DNA of 64,000 bases from Chloroflexota bacterium (GTDB taxonomy: Bacteria > Chloroflexota > Anaerolineae > Anaerolineales > Villigracilaceae), in NCBI GenBank assembly GCA_029782225.1, contig JAKOVF010000187.1, positions 1 through 64,000 on the forward strand, given 5' to 3'. The translations under genes and the position numbers were made by a program. The notes below the pieces were generated by a model. The model did no database searches and was not told the origin of the DNA. It worked only from the letters and a program-made list of their open reading frames with translations. This document shows, one piece after another, positions 43,230 to 50,910 of the stretch (positions are counted from its first letter, which is position 1; each line of letters starts with the position of its first letter).

Positions 43230-44168
43230 ATGACTACATCATCCGCACCCGGCAAAATCATTCTGTTCGGCGAGCATGCTGTCGTCTACGGGCGACCTGC
43301 GCTCGCCGTTCCCGTTACGCAGGTCCATGCAGATGCCGAAGTCCTGGATTCCGCCCGCGCGGGAATCTGGCTTCAGGCCCCGGACATCGACCTTCACGCC
43401 GAGCTTCACTCGCTTCCTTCCGGCCATCCGATTGCTGCCGTTATACACAGTCTCTTCTTCCTCCGTCGCATTTCCCCATTTCCCTCACTCGAAATAACAA
43501 TTCGTTCAACCATCCCCGTTGCATCGGGCCTGGGTTCCGGCGCGGCAGTCTCGGTCGCATTGACACGCGCGCTTGCCTCTCATCTGAATGTTTCAATGAC
43601 CGATGAAGAAGTCAACGCGTTTGTTTATGAGATCGAGAAGATCCATCACGGCACTCCCTCCGGCATTGACAATACCGTGGTGACGTACTCGAAGCCGGTC
43701 TACTTCACCAGTGGCAAACCGATCGAAACTTTCACAGTGGGATATCCGTTTACCGTTGTCATCGGCGATACAGGTATTCCCGCGCCGACAAAACAGGCTG
43801 TCAGTGACGTGCGTCATCTATGGATGGACAACCGATCTTACTGGGAGACCATCTTCGACAAGATCGGCATTATCTCCTTTACCGCCCGCCGCGCTATCGA
43901 AGCGGGACACTGGGAAGTGCTCGGCGAGTTGATGAATGAAAATCATGAGTTCCTGCAGGAGATGAAAGTCTCTTCGCTGGAGCTGGACCGGCTGGTGAAA
44001 GCTGCGCTGTCTGCCGGCGCGCTGGGTGCAAAAATGAGCGGCGGGGGACGCGGCGGGAACATGATCGCACTGGTCAATGCCGAGACAGCGGAAGCAGTGA
44101 CCAGGTCCATGCGAGAGGCGGGGGCGAAGAACGTGATCCTCACACAGGTCGGCCAGAGCGACATATAA
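43230..44168 (+). CDS. mvk: mevalonate kinase
   Basis: The 312-residue GHMP kinase has APGKIILFGEHAVVYGRPALAVP at the start, the ATP-binding IPVASGLGSGAAVSVA, a GIDNTVV motif with the catalytic Asp, and KMSGGGRGGNMIAL near the end. These are the standard mevalonate kinase motifs. The enzyme phosphorylates mevalonate for isopentenyl diphosphate synthesis. Most bacteria use the MEP route, but Chloroflexota lineages often use mevalonate. It lies 19 nt after the UbiA gene, which uses a long isoprenoid. Confidence 0.92.
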   Translation: MTTSSAPGKIILFGEHAVVYGRPALAVPVTQVHADAEVLDSARAGIWLQAPDIDLHAELHSLPSGHPIAAVIHSLFFLRRISPFPSLEITIRSTIPVASGLGSGAAVSVALTRALASHLNVSMTDEEVNAFVYEIEKIHHGTPSGIDNTVVTYSKPVYFTSGKPIETFTVGYPFTVVIGDTGIPAPTKQAVSDVRHLWMDNRSYWETIFDKIGIISFTARRAIEAGHWEVLGELMNENHEFLQEMKVSSLELDRLVKAALSAGALGAKMSGGGRGGNMIALVNAETAEAVTRSMREAGAKNVILTQVGQSDI

Positions 44169-44182
44169 TCGCCACGTTGTGT

Positions 44183-46756
44183 ATGAAACGTCCAAGAATC
44201 AATATTTCGTGGACTCATTTGTTCGCGCTATGGGCCATCCAGGGACTCATCGGATTCTGGCAGCTTGCCTCCCTGCCATCTGACGCTGAGAATGGTTTGC
44301 TCCTTGGTTTCTCTGCATCCCGTCTGGCAGGGATAGGTTTCCTTCTCCTGTGGGTGTTCGTTTCCGGTGCGCTCGCAGTCAGATCGTACCGCGATCCAGC
44401 GTGGAGGGAGCGCCGGCTAAATCCAATTTTTGCATCGCAAAGCGGGGATATTTTATTGGTAGCATCCCTGTTTATCGGGATCACTTCTCAAATCGTGCTG
44501 GCAATTTTATGGGGACTTTCGCAGCGTGGTGAAGTCTTCAAGTACGCTGCATATGCCACACGTTCTGCTCCCGTCCTCAATGTACTTACTTTATCAGCAC
44601 TGGAATTGATTCTCTGGATCGTCCTGCATCGTCAGGGCATCTTTGCATCCATTCGAATAACAGGCAGGGACTTACTAAAACGTTCCCTGATAGCGTGGGG
44701 GTTGCTTGGCCTGTTCGCCGTCTTTGTTATGCTCACAGGATTGGGAATCATTCCGGACAGAACGGGGACCTGGGGCCTGCCTGGCGTGCCTTTGCTCGAA
44801 TGGCAAATCCTCCTTGCATGCGTTCTGTTTATTGTAGTGATCTGGTTTGAAGCCAGGCGCGGTGTAGAAAGGATCAGACATGTCGATCTTTGGATCGCGG
44901 CTGCCCTCTGGCTTGGAACCACCTTGTTATGGCTCAGCCAGCCGATCGTCCCGGCTCTCTCGGCCATGCCGCCGCGTGCGCCAAATTACGAAGTCTATCC
45001 ATACATTGACGCACAGGTCTATGACGAATACGCCCAGTCCATCTTGATCGGGAATGGCATGCGTGAAGTGGAGATCCCATCGCGGCCTTTGTACATTGTG
45101 TTTCTGGCGTTCCTGCATACTGTGGTAGGCCAAAGCTATAACAACGTGATCGCGGTCCAGTCACTACTGCTCGCTTTTCTCCCGGTCATACTGTATTGGA
45201 TCGGCAAGGATTTTTATGGAAGACCCGTGGGGGTTGGCATCGCGGTCCTGGCCGCGTTGCGTGATGTGACATCGAACATCGCCGCGCCTTTTACCAACAA
45301 CCTGAGCTACTCCAAGCTGTATTTATCTGAATTACCAACCGCCATTTTCCTTGTGCTTTTTATCGGGCTCGCGATTCGGTGGGCACGCAGCAAATATCCA
45401 GACTACCTTGCTTTTATTGCCGGCGGGCTACTTGGCATCGGCATCATGATCCGCACACAGGCGGTCGCAGCTTTGCCTGTGCTGTTATTTCTCGCCTGGC
45501 TTGCAGATCGAAAAAGACTCATGTCCATCGTTCGCGGGGCGATATTGATGACGCTTGGGATTGTCATCGTGATCTCCCCGTGGATCTGGCGCAATTACAG
45601 AAACACCGGTCAATTCATCTTCGATAGCCCTGCCACGCAGACCATCAACCTTGCCCAACACTACAGCGCCATCAGCGGCACGGAGGCGGATGTCCTCCGT
45701 CAGCCGGGCGAGAGCAACACTGAATATAACGACAGGCTCATGAAGATTTTCATTAAATCTGTCTCTGCGGACCCTGTTGGAGCCGTCCGCGTTCTCGTGA
45801 ACCGTTTCCTGAATAACTGCGTGGACAACATCCTGATCCTGCCATTGCGCAATGATCTGATGAACCTGAATGAACTTTGGCGGCCAGGCCGCTCTTTCTG
45901 GGAGGATTGGAGAGGGCAGCCAACCGCGCCACAAGCCGCACTGCCGATTTTCTATCTTTTCCTGCTGGGGCTGGGACTGGCGGCGAGTTGGAAGCGTCTT
46001 GGCCTCCTGGCATTCGCGCCGTTGGGCGTCAACCTTTTCTATAACCTGTGGACTTCGATCACGCTGCTCTCCGGCGGGCGATTTTTGCTGGCCATGGACT
46101 GGTGCATCTACATGTACTATATGATCGGCCTGTTCGTCTTGATCAGTGGATTCATGTACCTGCTCAACGCCACGCGGCCGATGATCCTGAGATGGTATGA
46201 AAGTTTGAAACTGCATGAAGTACCGGTGATCCCACGCAGAGCATGGAGCCACTATGTCCTGGCCGGCGCGCTTTTCTTCGTCGTAGGCGCATCCATCCCG
46301 CTGAGTGAAAAGATATTCCCGAAAAAATATCCTCCTCAAACCCAGGAGAGACTCTGGTCAGAGTTTTCGTCTTCAAAGGCGTTTGCAGAATCCGGGCTGG
46401 ATGTGGCCTGCATGAGTCGATTCATCGCACAGAACGGACTTCAAGCCACGGATGGGAGAGTTCTATCCCCACGGTTTTATGGAGCGGGTGAGGGCGAGTC
46501 AACTTTGAAGTTTGGCTACCAGGTCTCAGATCAGCCGCGTCTCGTGTTCCTGATGACCGGGAATTACAATGGACTTGTCGTTTTGGACATGGCCGAATCG
46601 CCGGCATTCTTTCCTAACGCCTCGGATGTGCTGGTCTATGTGGATAAAGATGAAGCCACCAGAGCCTGGTTCGCGCTGGTCAGGGATGGCGAGAAGGAAG
46701 CGATGTATCTATCAGACGAGTTCAAATCATCGAATCAATGCATGGCGCACCCATAA
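44183..46756 (+). CDS. GT39-like membrane glycosyltransferase
   Basis: The 857-residue protein has about 11-13 membrane segments followed by a soluble C-terminal part (about 710-857). A catalytic-type Asp/Glu pair is in the first large loop: YPYIDAQVYDEYAQSILIGNG. PLYIVFLAFLHTVVGQS and FLPVILYWIGKDFYG are typical of ArnT/PMT-like GT-C enzymes. They take a sugar from a polyprenyl phosphate donor and attach it to a lipid or protein on the outer face. It lies 14 nt after the mevalonate kinase gene. I take ATG 44183; TTG 44177 is an alternative. Confidence 0.82.
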   Translation: MKRPRINISWTHLFALWAIQGLIGFWQLASLPSDAENGLLLGFSASRLAGIGFLLLWVFVSGALAVRSYRDPAWRERRLNPIFASQSGDILLVASLFIGITSQIVLAILWGLSQRGEVFKYAAYATRSAPVLNVLTLSALELILWIVLHRQGIFASIRITGRDLLKRSLIAWGLLGLFAVFVMLTGLGIIPDRTGTWGLPGVPLLEWQILLACVLFIVVIWFEARRGVERIRHVDLWIAAALWLGTTLLWLSQPIVPALSAMPPRAPNYEVYPYIDAQVYDEYAQSILIGNGMREVEIPSRPLYIVFLAFLHTVVGQSYNNVIAVQSLLLAFLPVILYWIGKDFYGRPVGVGIAVLAALRDVTSNIAAPFTNNLSYSKLYLSELPTAIFLVLFIGLAIRWARSKYPDYLAFIAGGLLGIGIMIRTQAVAALPVLLFLAWLADRKRLMSIVRGAILMTLGIVIVISPWIWRNYRNTGQFIFDSPATQTINLAQHYSAISGTEADVLRQPGESNTEYNDRLMKIFIKSVSADPVGAVRVLVNRFLNNCVDNILILPLRNDLMNLNELWRPGRSFWEDWRGQPTAPQAALPIFYLFLLGLGLAASWKRLGLLAFAPLGVNLFYNLWTSITLLSGGRFLLAMDWCIYMYYMIGLFVLISGFMYLLNATRPMILRWYESLKLHEVPVIPRRAWSHYVLAGALFFVVGASIPLSEKIFPKKYPPQTQERLWSEFSSSKAFAESGLDVACMSRFIAQNGLQATDGRVLSPRFYGAGEGESTLKFGYQVSDQPRLVFLMTGNYNGLVVLDMAESPAFFPNASDVLVYVDKDEATRAWFALVRDGEKEAMYLSDEFKSSNQCMAHP

Positions 46757-46777
46757 CATCAGGCGTCCCGCGGACTC

Positions 46778-47395
46778 ATGAAACATCTCAAATGGATCGC
46801 ACCTCTCATCGCTTACCTCACCGTCGCTGCTGGCCTGTTCCTTGCTCACAGCGCCTGGGGGACATTGCTCGCATTCCATCTTGGGATCATCATTTCGCTC
46901 CTGCTTGCAAAGCCAGATGTGTCTCCTGCGCTTCTTTTCAAATCCACTGACAAAAAGTGGATCGTCCTGAGTGTTCTGCTTTGCGGCAGCAGCGGGATCT
47001 GTGTATATCTTCTTCGGTCGCGGTTTGGGATTGCACAGGATTTGTCGACTCAACTTCAAGCAATTGGATTGCGTGCCTCCACCTGGCCCTTATTCATTGC
47101 GTATTTTTCACTGGTAAATCCGTTGATTGAGGAATATTTCTGGCGAGGCTACCTCGGAAGCCCGAGGACCGGGTTCCATATTTACGATGCGGTTTTTGCT
47201 GGCTACCATGTATTCCTCCTACTTGGGAAAGTGCCCGTTTCCTCAATCCTGTTTGCGCTTGTTGTGCTCACCCTGGCCGGCTGGTTCTGGCGGCAGGTGA
47301 TACGCCGGGATCACGGTCTGCTCGCAGCCGTGCTCGGGCACATGTCAGCAGATTTTTCAATCTTGATGGTGTTGTATCGGATGTCTTCGTTATGA
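46778..47395 (+). CDS. CPBP-family intramembrane metalloprotease
   Basis: The 205-residue protein has about six membrane segments. The CPBP/Abi signature is clear: NPLIEEYFWRGYL (EExxxR), AGYHVFLLLG with the second-motif His, and LGHMSADFSILM (HxxxD). Family members process membrane proteins such as prenylated proteins (Rce1-like) or act in bacteriocin immunity. It belongs to the same run as the prenyltransferase genes; the next gene overlaps it by 4 nt (ATGA). Confidence 0.86.
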   Translation: MKHLKWIAPLIAYLTVAAGLFLAHSAWGTLLAFHLGIIISLLLAKPDVSPALLFKSTDKKWIVLSVLLCGSSGICVYLLRSRFGIAQDLSTQLQAIGLRASTWPLFIAYFSLVNPLIEEYFWRGYLGSPRTGFHIYDAVFAGYHVFLLLGKVPVSSILFALVVLTLAGWFWRQVIRRDHGLLAAVLGHMSADFSILMVLYRMSSL

Positions 47396-48180
47396 ATATC
47401 TTGATCTTGAAATTGGTCATGGCCCCGGTCATGATCAGCATGGCGAGTCTCGCGGGCCGGCGCTGGGGATCAGCGGTCAGCGGCTGGATCGTTGGCCTGC
47501 CGCTCACGTCTGGACCCGTCGTCTTCATTCTCACTCTCAGCCATGATCGAGCCTTCGCCTTTGACGCGGTGCGCGGCGTCTTGAGCGGCGGTTTCTCACT
47601 GATCGCTTATTCGCTCGTCTATGCCTGGGCCACGCGTCGCTTTAACTGGGTCATCTCTATTTCGGCCAGTGTCATCGTCTTCTCGGTCATGACCATGCTC
47701 TTGCAAAATTTTTCAATGGCTTTCCTGCCGCTGTTCTTTTGCATCGTTGCGGTCATCCTGCTTGGACTGTGGCTGATGCCAAAGCAGGAAAATATTGAAG
47801 CTTTTTCCACCCCGGGCAAATGGGACATCCCCGCGCGTATGTTGATTGGGACAAGTTTTATTCTGCTGGTCACGGGAATTGCGCCTTACATCGGTTCGCG
47901 CCTGACCGGTCTGCTGACCACCATCCCGCTCTACATCAGCATCCTGACGGTCTTCGCTCATCGTCATCAGGGGAGCCCGGGCGCGATCGGCGTTTTGCGC
48001 GGACTGGTCTATGGGCTGTTCGCCTTCGCGGCGTTCTATCTGGTGTTGGGACTGCTCATCGAGAAAAGCAGTCTCGCCATCTCTTTCGGGGCCGCGACAC
48101 TGGCCGCGTTGATCGTGCAGGGCCTGACGCTATTGATCCTGCAAAAAGTTCCATCAGCTATTGCTTCAAGTGCTGATTGA
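47392..48180 (+). CDS. hypothetical integral membrane protein
   Basis: The 262-residue protein overlaps the CPBP gene by ATGA, so it is translationally coupled. It has about eight to nine hydrophobic segments, beginning VMAPVMISMASLAGRRWGSAVSGWIVGLPLTSGPVVFIL, a pattern I have no named family for. The last segments contain GSRLTGLLTTIPLYISILTVFAH. It ends the operon and its 3' end overlaps the converging esterase gene by 23 nt. Confidence 0.78.
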   Translation: MNILILKLVMAPVMISMASLAGRRWGSAVSGWIVGLPLTSGPVVFILTLSHDRAFAFDAVRGVLSGGFSLIAYSLVYAWATRRFNWVISISASVIVFSVMTMLLQNFSMAFLPLFFCIVAVILLGLWLMPKQENIEAFSTPGKWDIPARMLIGTSFILLVTGIAPYIGSRLTGLLTTIPLYISILTVFAHRHQGSPGAIGVLRGLVYGLFAFAAFYLVLGLLIEKSSLAISFGAATLAALIVQGLTLLILQKVPSAIASSAD

Positions 48181-49102
48181 AGAACGAGAGGATCATGAGC
48201 GCCAGTTCCTCCCGGCTCGGTTGAATCTTTCCTCCCACAGGATCAAATCCGTGCCCGGCATTCTGGACCATCACAAGTTGAGCGGGCACACCTTTCTCCA
48301 TCAACCGGTTATATAACACCTGTGATTGTTCCGGTGGCACAACCTGATCTCTGTCCCCTTGCAGGATCAGAAAAGGCGGGTCATCGGGCGTAATGTAAGT
48401 TACCGGGCTTGCCATCACTAACTGGTCTTTTGTGAAAACAGTGCTGGCTCGCTGCGTTTGCTCATCACTGAAGGGCAGTGTCAGGTCCGTGGGGCCAAAC
48501 AAATCCACCACTGCCTGTACACGGCTGGAATATTCCAGATATTCGCCCACGTCAAAACCCGCGCTCTGGTCAGTCGTTCCGAGCAGCGCGACCAGATGTC
48601 CGCCCGCGGAAGCGCCGAACACACCGATACGGTCCGGGTCAACGTTGTAATCGAGAGCATGCGCGCGGATGGAGCGGATCGCACATTTGACATCTTCGAT
48701 CATGGCCGGGAAGCGATATTCCGGCGCAAGACGATAATTGATCGCGAAGACCACAAATCCGGTACTGGTCAATACCGAGACTTCGCTCGTCCCCACACCG
48801 CTGCGCTTGTCACCGCTTCGCCACGCTCCACCATGCACGTAGACCGTTGCCGGAGCCGGCTGGCTCATATCCGCGAGGAAATATACATCCATCTTTAGCT
48901 CCACCCCATCAACCATACAGTACGTGACGTCCAGCAGGGATTGGCCGGCCAGATCGGTGTGAGGTGTTGCGGAAACCTGATGATTGCTTTTAGTGGGCGA
49001 AAGCGCGGGGGTTGATGTCATAAGATCGGGTGCCGGTGTTTCCTTTTCTCCAGAACAAGCTGCAGGAATGACCAGCAGCAGGCATAACAAGAGCCACTTC
49101 AT
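48158..49102 (-). CDS. alpha/beta hydrolase lipoprotein (carboxylesterase-like)
   Basis: The 314-residue protein has a lipoprotein signal (LLLVIPAAC, lipobox PAAC) and a Thr/Pro linker. The hydrolase has the oxyanion motif VYVHGGAWRSG, the nucleophile FGASAGGHL, the Asp in GDRDQVVPP and the His in NAGHGFDP: a complete HSL/BD-FAE-like triad. It would hydrolyse short esters outside the membrane. It converges on the previous operon with a 23-nt overlap of coding ends. Confidence 0.89.
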   Translation of the reverse strand: MKWLLLCLLLVIPAACSGEKETPAPDLMTSTPALSPTKSNHQVSATPHTDLAGQSLLDVTYCMVDGVELKMDVYFLADMSQPAPATVYVHGGAWRSGDKRSGVGTSEVSVLTSTGFVVFAINYRLAPEYRFPAMIEDVKCAIRSIRAHALDYNVDPDRIGVFGASAGGHLVALLGTTDQSAGFDVGEYLEYSSRVQAVVDLFGPTDLTLPFSDEQTQRASTVFTKDQLVMASPVTYITPDDPPFLILQGDRDQVVPPEQSQVLYNRLMEKGVPAQLVMVQNAGHGFDPVGGKIQPSREELALMILSFFNQHLKQ

Positions 49103-49282
49103 CTATTTTCCTTTTTGGGTTAACGTGTTATGAATTGAACTGTTACAACTCAAACGTATAACACGACTATCCCTACGCCGTTAAGAATCGTAGACAATCT
49201 GGCCCTGCGTCTATACATGGGATGATGCATTTAACAATTCGTTCGACGGATCCAAAAGATTTGGAGAAATGAGGATAATGAT

Positions 49283-49939
49283 ATGATGCCGCTTAGCGAT
49301 GATAATACCGGCCGAAGACTGACGCCGGTTGTAACGTATGTGCTGATCGCAATCAATGTACTTGTGTTCGTGCTGGAACTCAGCAGTGGTGACGCGTTCA
49401 TTGTGCAATGGTCCTTCGTCCCGGCCCGCTTCCTTGCCAATCCGGCCGGCGAATTTCTCACCATTTTCACTTCCATGTTCATGCATGCAGGCTGGGTGCA
49501 CCTGCTGGGCAACATGCTATACCTGTGGATCTTTGGCGATAATGTGGAAGACCGTTTTGGCCACGCCATATTCCTGGTTTTCTATCTCCTGTGCGGGATT
49601 GGCGCCACGCTCGCCCAACTGGCTTTTAGCCTGAACTCCAATATTCCGAACCTGGGTGCATCAGGCGCAATCGCAGGCGTGCTGGGCGCTTACATCCTGA
49701 TGTTCCCACGCGCACGTGTCAACGTGTTGGTTGGTCGCTTCATTACCCCGATGTCCGCCCTGGTTGTGATCGGCTTCTGGATCATCCTGCAGATCTTCAG
49801 CAGTGTGGGTGCCTTCACTGCCTCCACTCAGACCGAAGGTGGTGGTGTGGCCTACATGGCTCACGTCGGCGGATTTGCCACCGGTATGGTACTTACTTTC
49901 CTGTTAGGTGGCACAAGCAGAAGGGCTTTACCCTACTAA
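49283..49939 (+). CDS. rhomboid family intramembrane serine protease, second copy
   Basis: The 218-residue protein has about six membrane segments. Catalytic Ser is in GASGAIAGVLGAYILMFPRARV and His in MAHVGGFATGMVL; FMHAGWVHLLGNMLYLWIFGDNVEDRFG matches the other conserved elements. It is similar along its length to the 35957-36619 rhomboid but not an identical copy. A terminator follows. Confidence 0.93.
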   Translation: MMPLSDDNTGRRLTPVVTYVLIAINVLVFVLELSSGDAFIVQWSFVPARFLANPAGEFLTIFTSMFMHAGWVHLLGNMLYLWIFGDNVEDRFGHAIFLVFYLLCGIGATLAQLAFSLNSNIPNLGASGAIAGVLGAYILMFPRARVNVLVGRFITPMSALVVIGFWIILQIFSSVGAFTASTQTEGGGVAYMAHVGGFATGMVLTFLLGGTSRRALPY

Positions 49940-49958
49940 TGAAATAAGCTCAGCCCAG

Positions 49959-49993
49959 AAACATCCGAAGTCACCTGATTTCGGATGTTTCTT
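49959..49993 (+). terminator. terminator after the second rhomboid
   Basis: An 11-bp stem AAACATCCGAA/TTCGGATGTTT (49959-49969, 49980-49990) is followed by CTTGAT. Confidence 0.8.
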
Positions 49994-50031
49994 GATATCC
50001 ACTATCCACTCCAAAATTCCGACCGATGAAG

Positions 50032-50271
50032 TATAATTTTTCATTATGAATAACTTCCTCCCCCGGCCACCCTGCTAAGTCTTAGCTTTCCCCGAACAGG
50101 GACACAGTCTTCTTAAGGCCCAACGAGCCTGTTTCGTATTTCCCCCTAAAAGTAACCCTACACCTGATGATCTAGACGGCGCCTGACATGGCCGTCTGAT
50201 TTCGCGCGCCCGCGGTCCGCCCCGCCCCATTCTGTCTCAATTTTTTCACTTCGACAGAATGGAGGTTTCTC
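50032..50271 (+). promoter_or_regulatory. attenuator-like leader of the Kam-like methyltransferase gene
   Basis: A TATAAT at 50032-50037 precedes a roughly 225-nt leader. In it are a 10-codon leader peptide (50046-50078), the small hairpin GCTAAG-T-CTTAGC, AGGC...GCCT (near 50115), a stronger hairpin GACGGC...GGCCGTC (near 50173-50195), and a C-rich stretch. Directly before the gene, CATTCTGTC and GACAGAATG (9-bp stem) bring the Shine-Dalgarno GGAGG next to a closed helix, so translation could be gated. I infer an attenuation or antibiotic-responsive leader; no known Rfam class was recognised. No clear -35 is present. Confidence 0.6.
50046..50078 (+). CDS. putative 10-residue leader peptide, MNNFLPRPPC
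   Basis: The reading frame ATG...TAA has 10 codons, with Pro-rich ending LPRPPC. Its ATG is only 8 nt after the TATAAT box, so it would be the first thing translated on a leaderless transcript. It ends just before the GCTAAG/CTTAGC hairpin. Leader peptides of this size control many ribosome-protection and methyltransferase genes by stalling. Expression is not shown by sequence alone. Confidence 0.45.
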   Translation: MNNFLPRPPC

Positions 50272-50877
50272 ATGGAAACAATTCGGGGCAGAAAGTCCCT
50301 TGAATTAGATTTGAATGGATTGACCGAACGACTCGCGGGCTACAACCGCATCATCCTGGACCTTGGAACGGGTGACGGCCGCTACGTGCATCACCTCGCC
50401 GGTAAATTTCCCGATCACTTTATCATCGGCCTTGACTCTTGCCGGGAAAACCTGCGTGAGGTGTCACAGAAGAAATTGCCGAACGCGCTCTTTGTCATTG
50501 CCAGCGCGCAGGCTTTGCCGCATGAGTTGAACGGACTCACCTCGCATGTGACGATCAACTTCCCGTGGGGCAGTCTGCTCGAAAGCCTATTAAGGTGCGA
50601 TGAGCAATTGATGCGCGGACTAGAATCGATTTCCAGACCCAACGCTCCAGTGAGTATTCGATTGAACAGCGGCGCATTGGCTGAGGCAGGTTGGACTCTT
50701 GAGGCTGGAGCGGAGCAAATCTATCAGAACATGATTCAGGCAGGCTGGCAGGTCAGCAAACCGGCGATGATGAATGAAACAACTCTCCGCAATTTCCCCT
50801 CGACCTGGGCAAAGCGTCTCGCCTTTGGCCGCGATCCGCGTGCAATAGAACTGAGAGTCCGCCTGGTTGCCTCTTGA
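50272..50877 (+). CDS. Kam/NpmA-family 16S rRNA (adenine1408-N1)-methyltransferase-like protein
   Basis: The 201-residue protein starts at ATG after GGAGG. It matches the KamB pattern closely: SAM-binding ILDLGTGDGR (29-37), GLDSCRENLREVS, LPNALFVIASAQALPHELNGL, INFPWGSLLE with Trp99, and the late NFPSTWAKRL with Trp179. In KamB and NpmA the two tryptophans in these motifs hold the flipped A1408. Known enzymes methylate A1408 N1 and give kanamycin/apramycin resistance. Activity here is unproven; a housekeeping role in an environmental organism is possible. The last codons overlap the -35 box of the next gene. Confidence 0.85.
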   Translation: METIRGRKSLELDLNGLTERLAGYNRIILDLGTGDGRYVHHLAGKFPDHFIIGLDSCRENLREVSQKKLPNALFVIASAQALPHELNGLTSHVTINFPWGSLLESLLRCDEQLMRGLESISRPNAPVSIRLNSGALAEAGWTLEAGAEQIYQNMIQAGWQVSKPAMMNETTLRNFPSTWAKRLAFGRDPRAIELRVRLVAS

Positions 50878-50904
50878 CTCTCCCCCTTGGGAAGATTGTA
50901 TACT
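50874..50904 (+). promoter_or_regulatory. MerR-type promoter with 19-bp spacer
   Basis: TTGACT (50874-50879) and TATACT (50899-50904) are 19 bp apart, the overlong spacing typical of MerR-activated promoters. CCCCCTTGGGAAG in the spacer is a partial dyad. The -35 box contains the stop codon of the methyltransferase gene, and the downstream ATG (50911) is only 6 nt past the -10, so the transcript would be leaderless. The nearby MerR protein probably binds here. Confidence 0.78.
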
Positions 50905-50910
50905 TACCCC

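Noticed and set aside
45485-46339. 284-codon minus-strand frame inside the GT39-like gene
   Set aside because: Antisense of a conserved membrane protein; Arg/Gln/His-rich without a domain.
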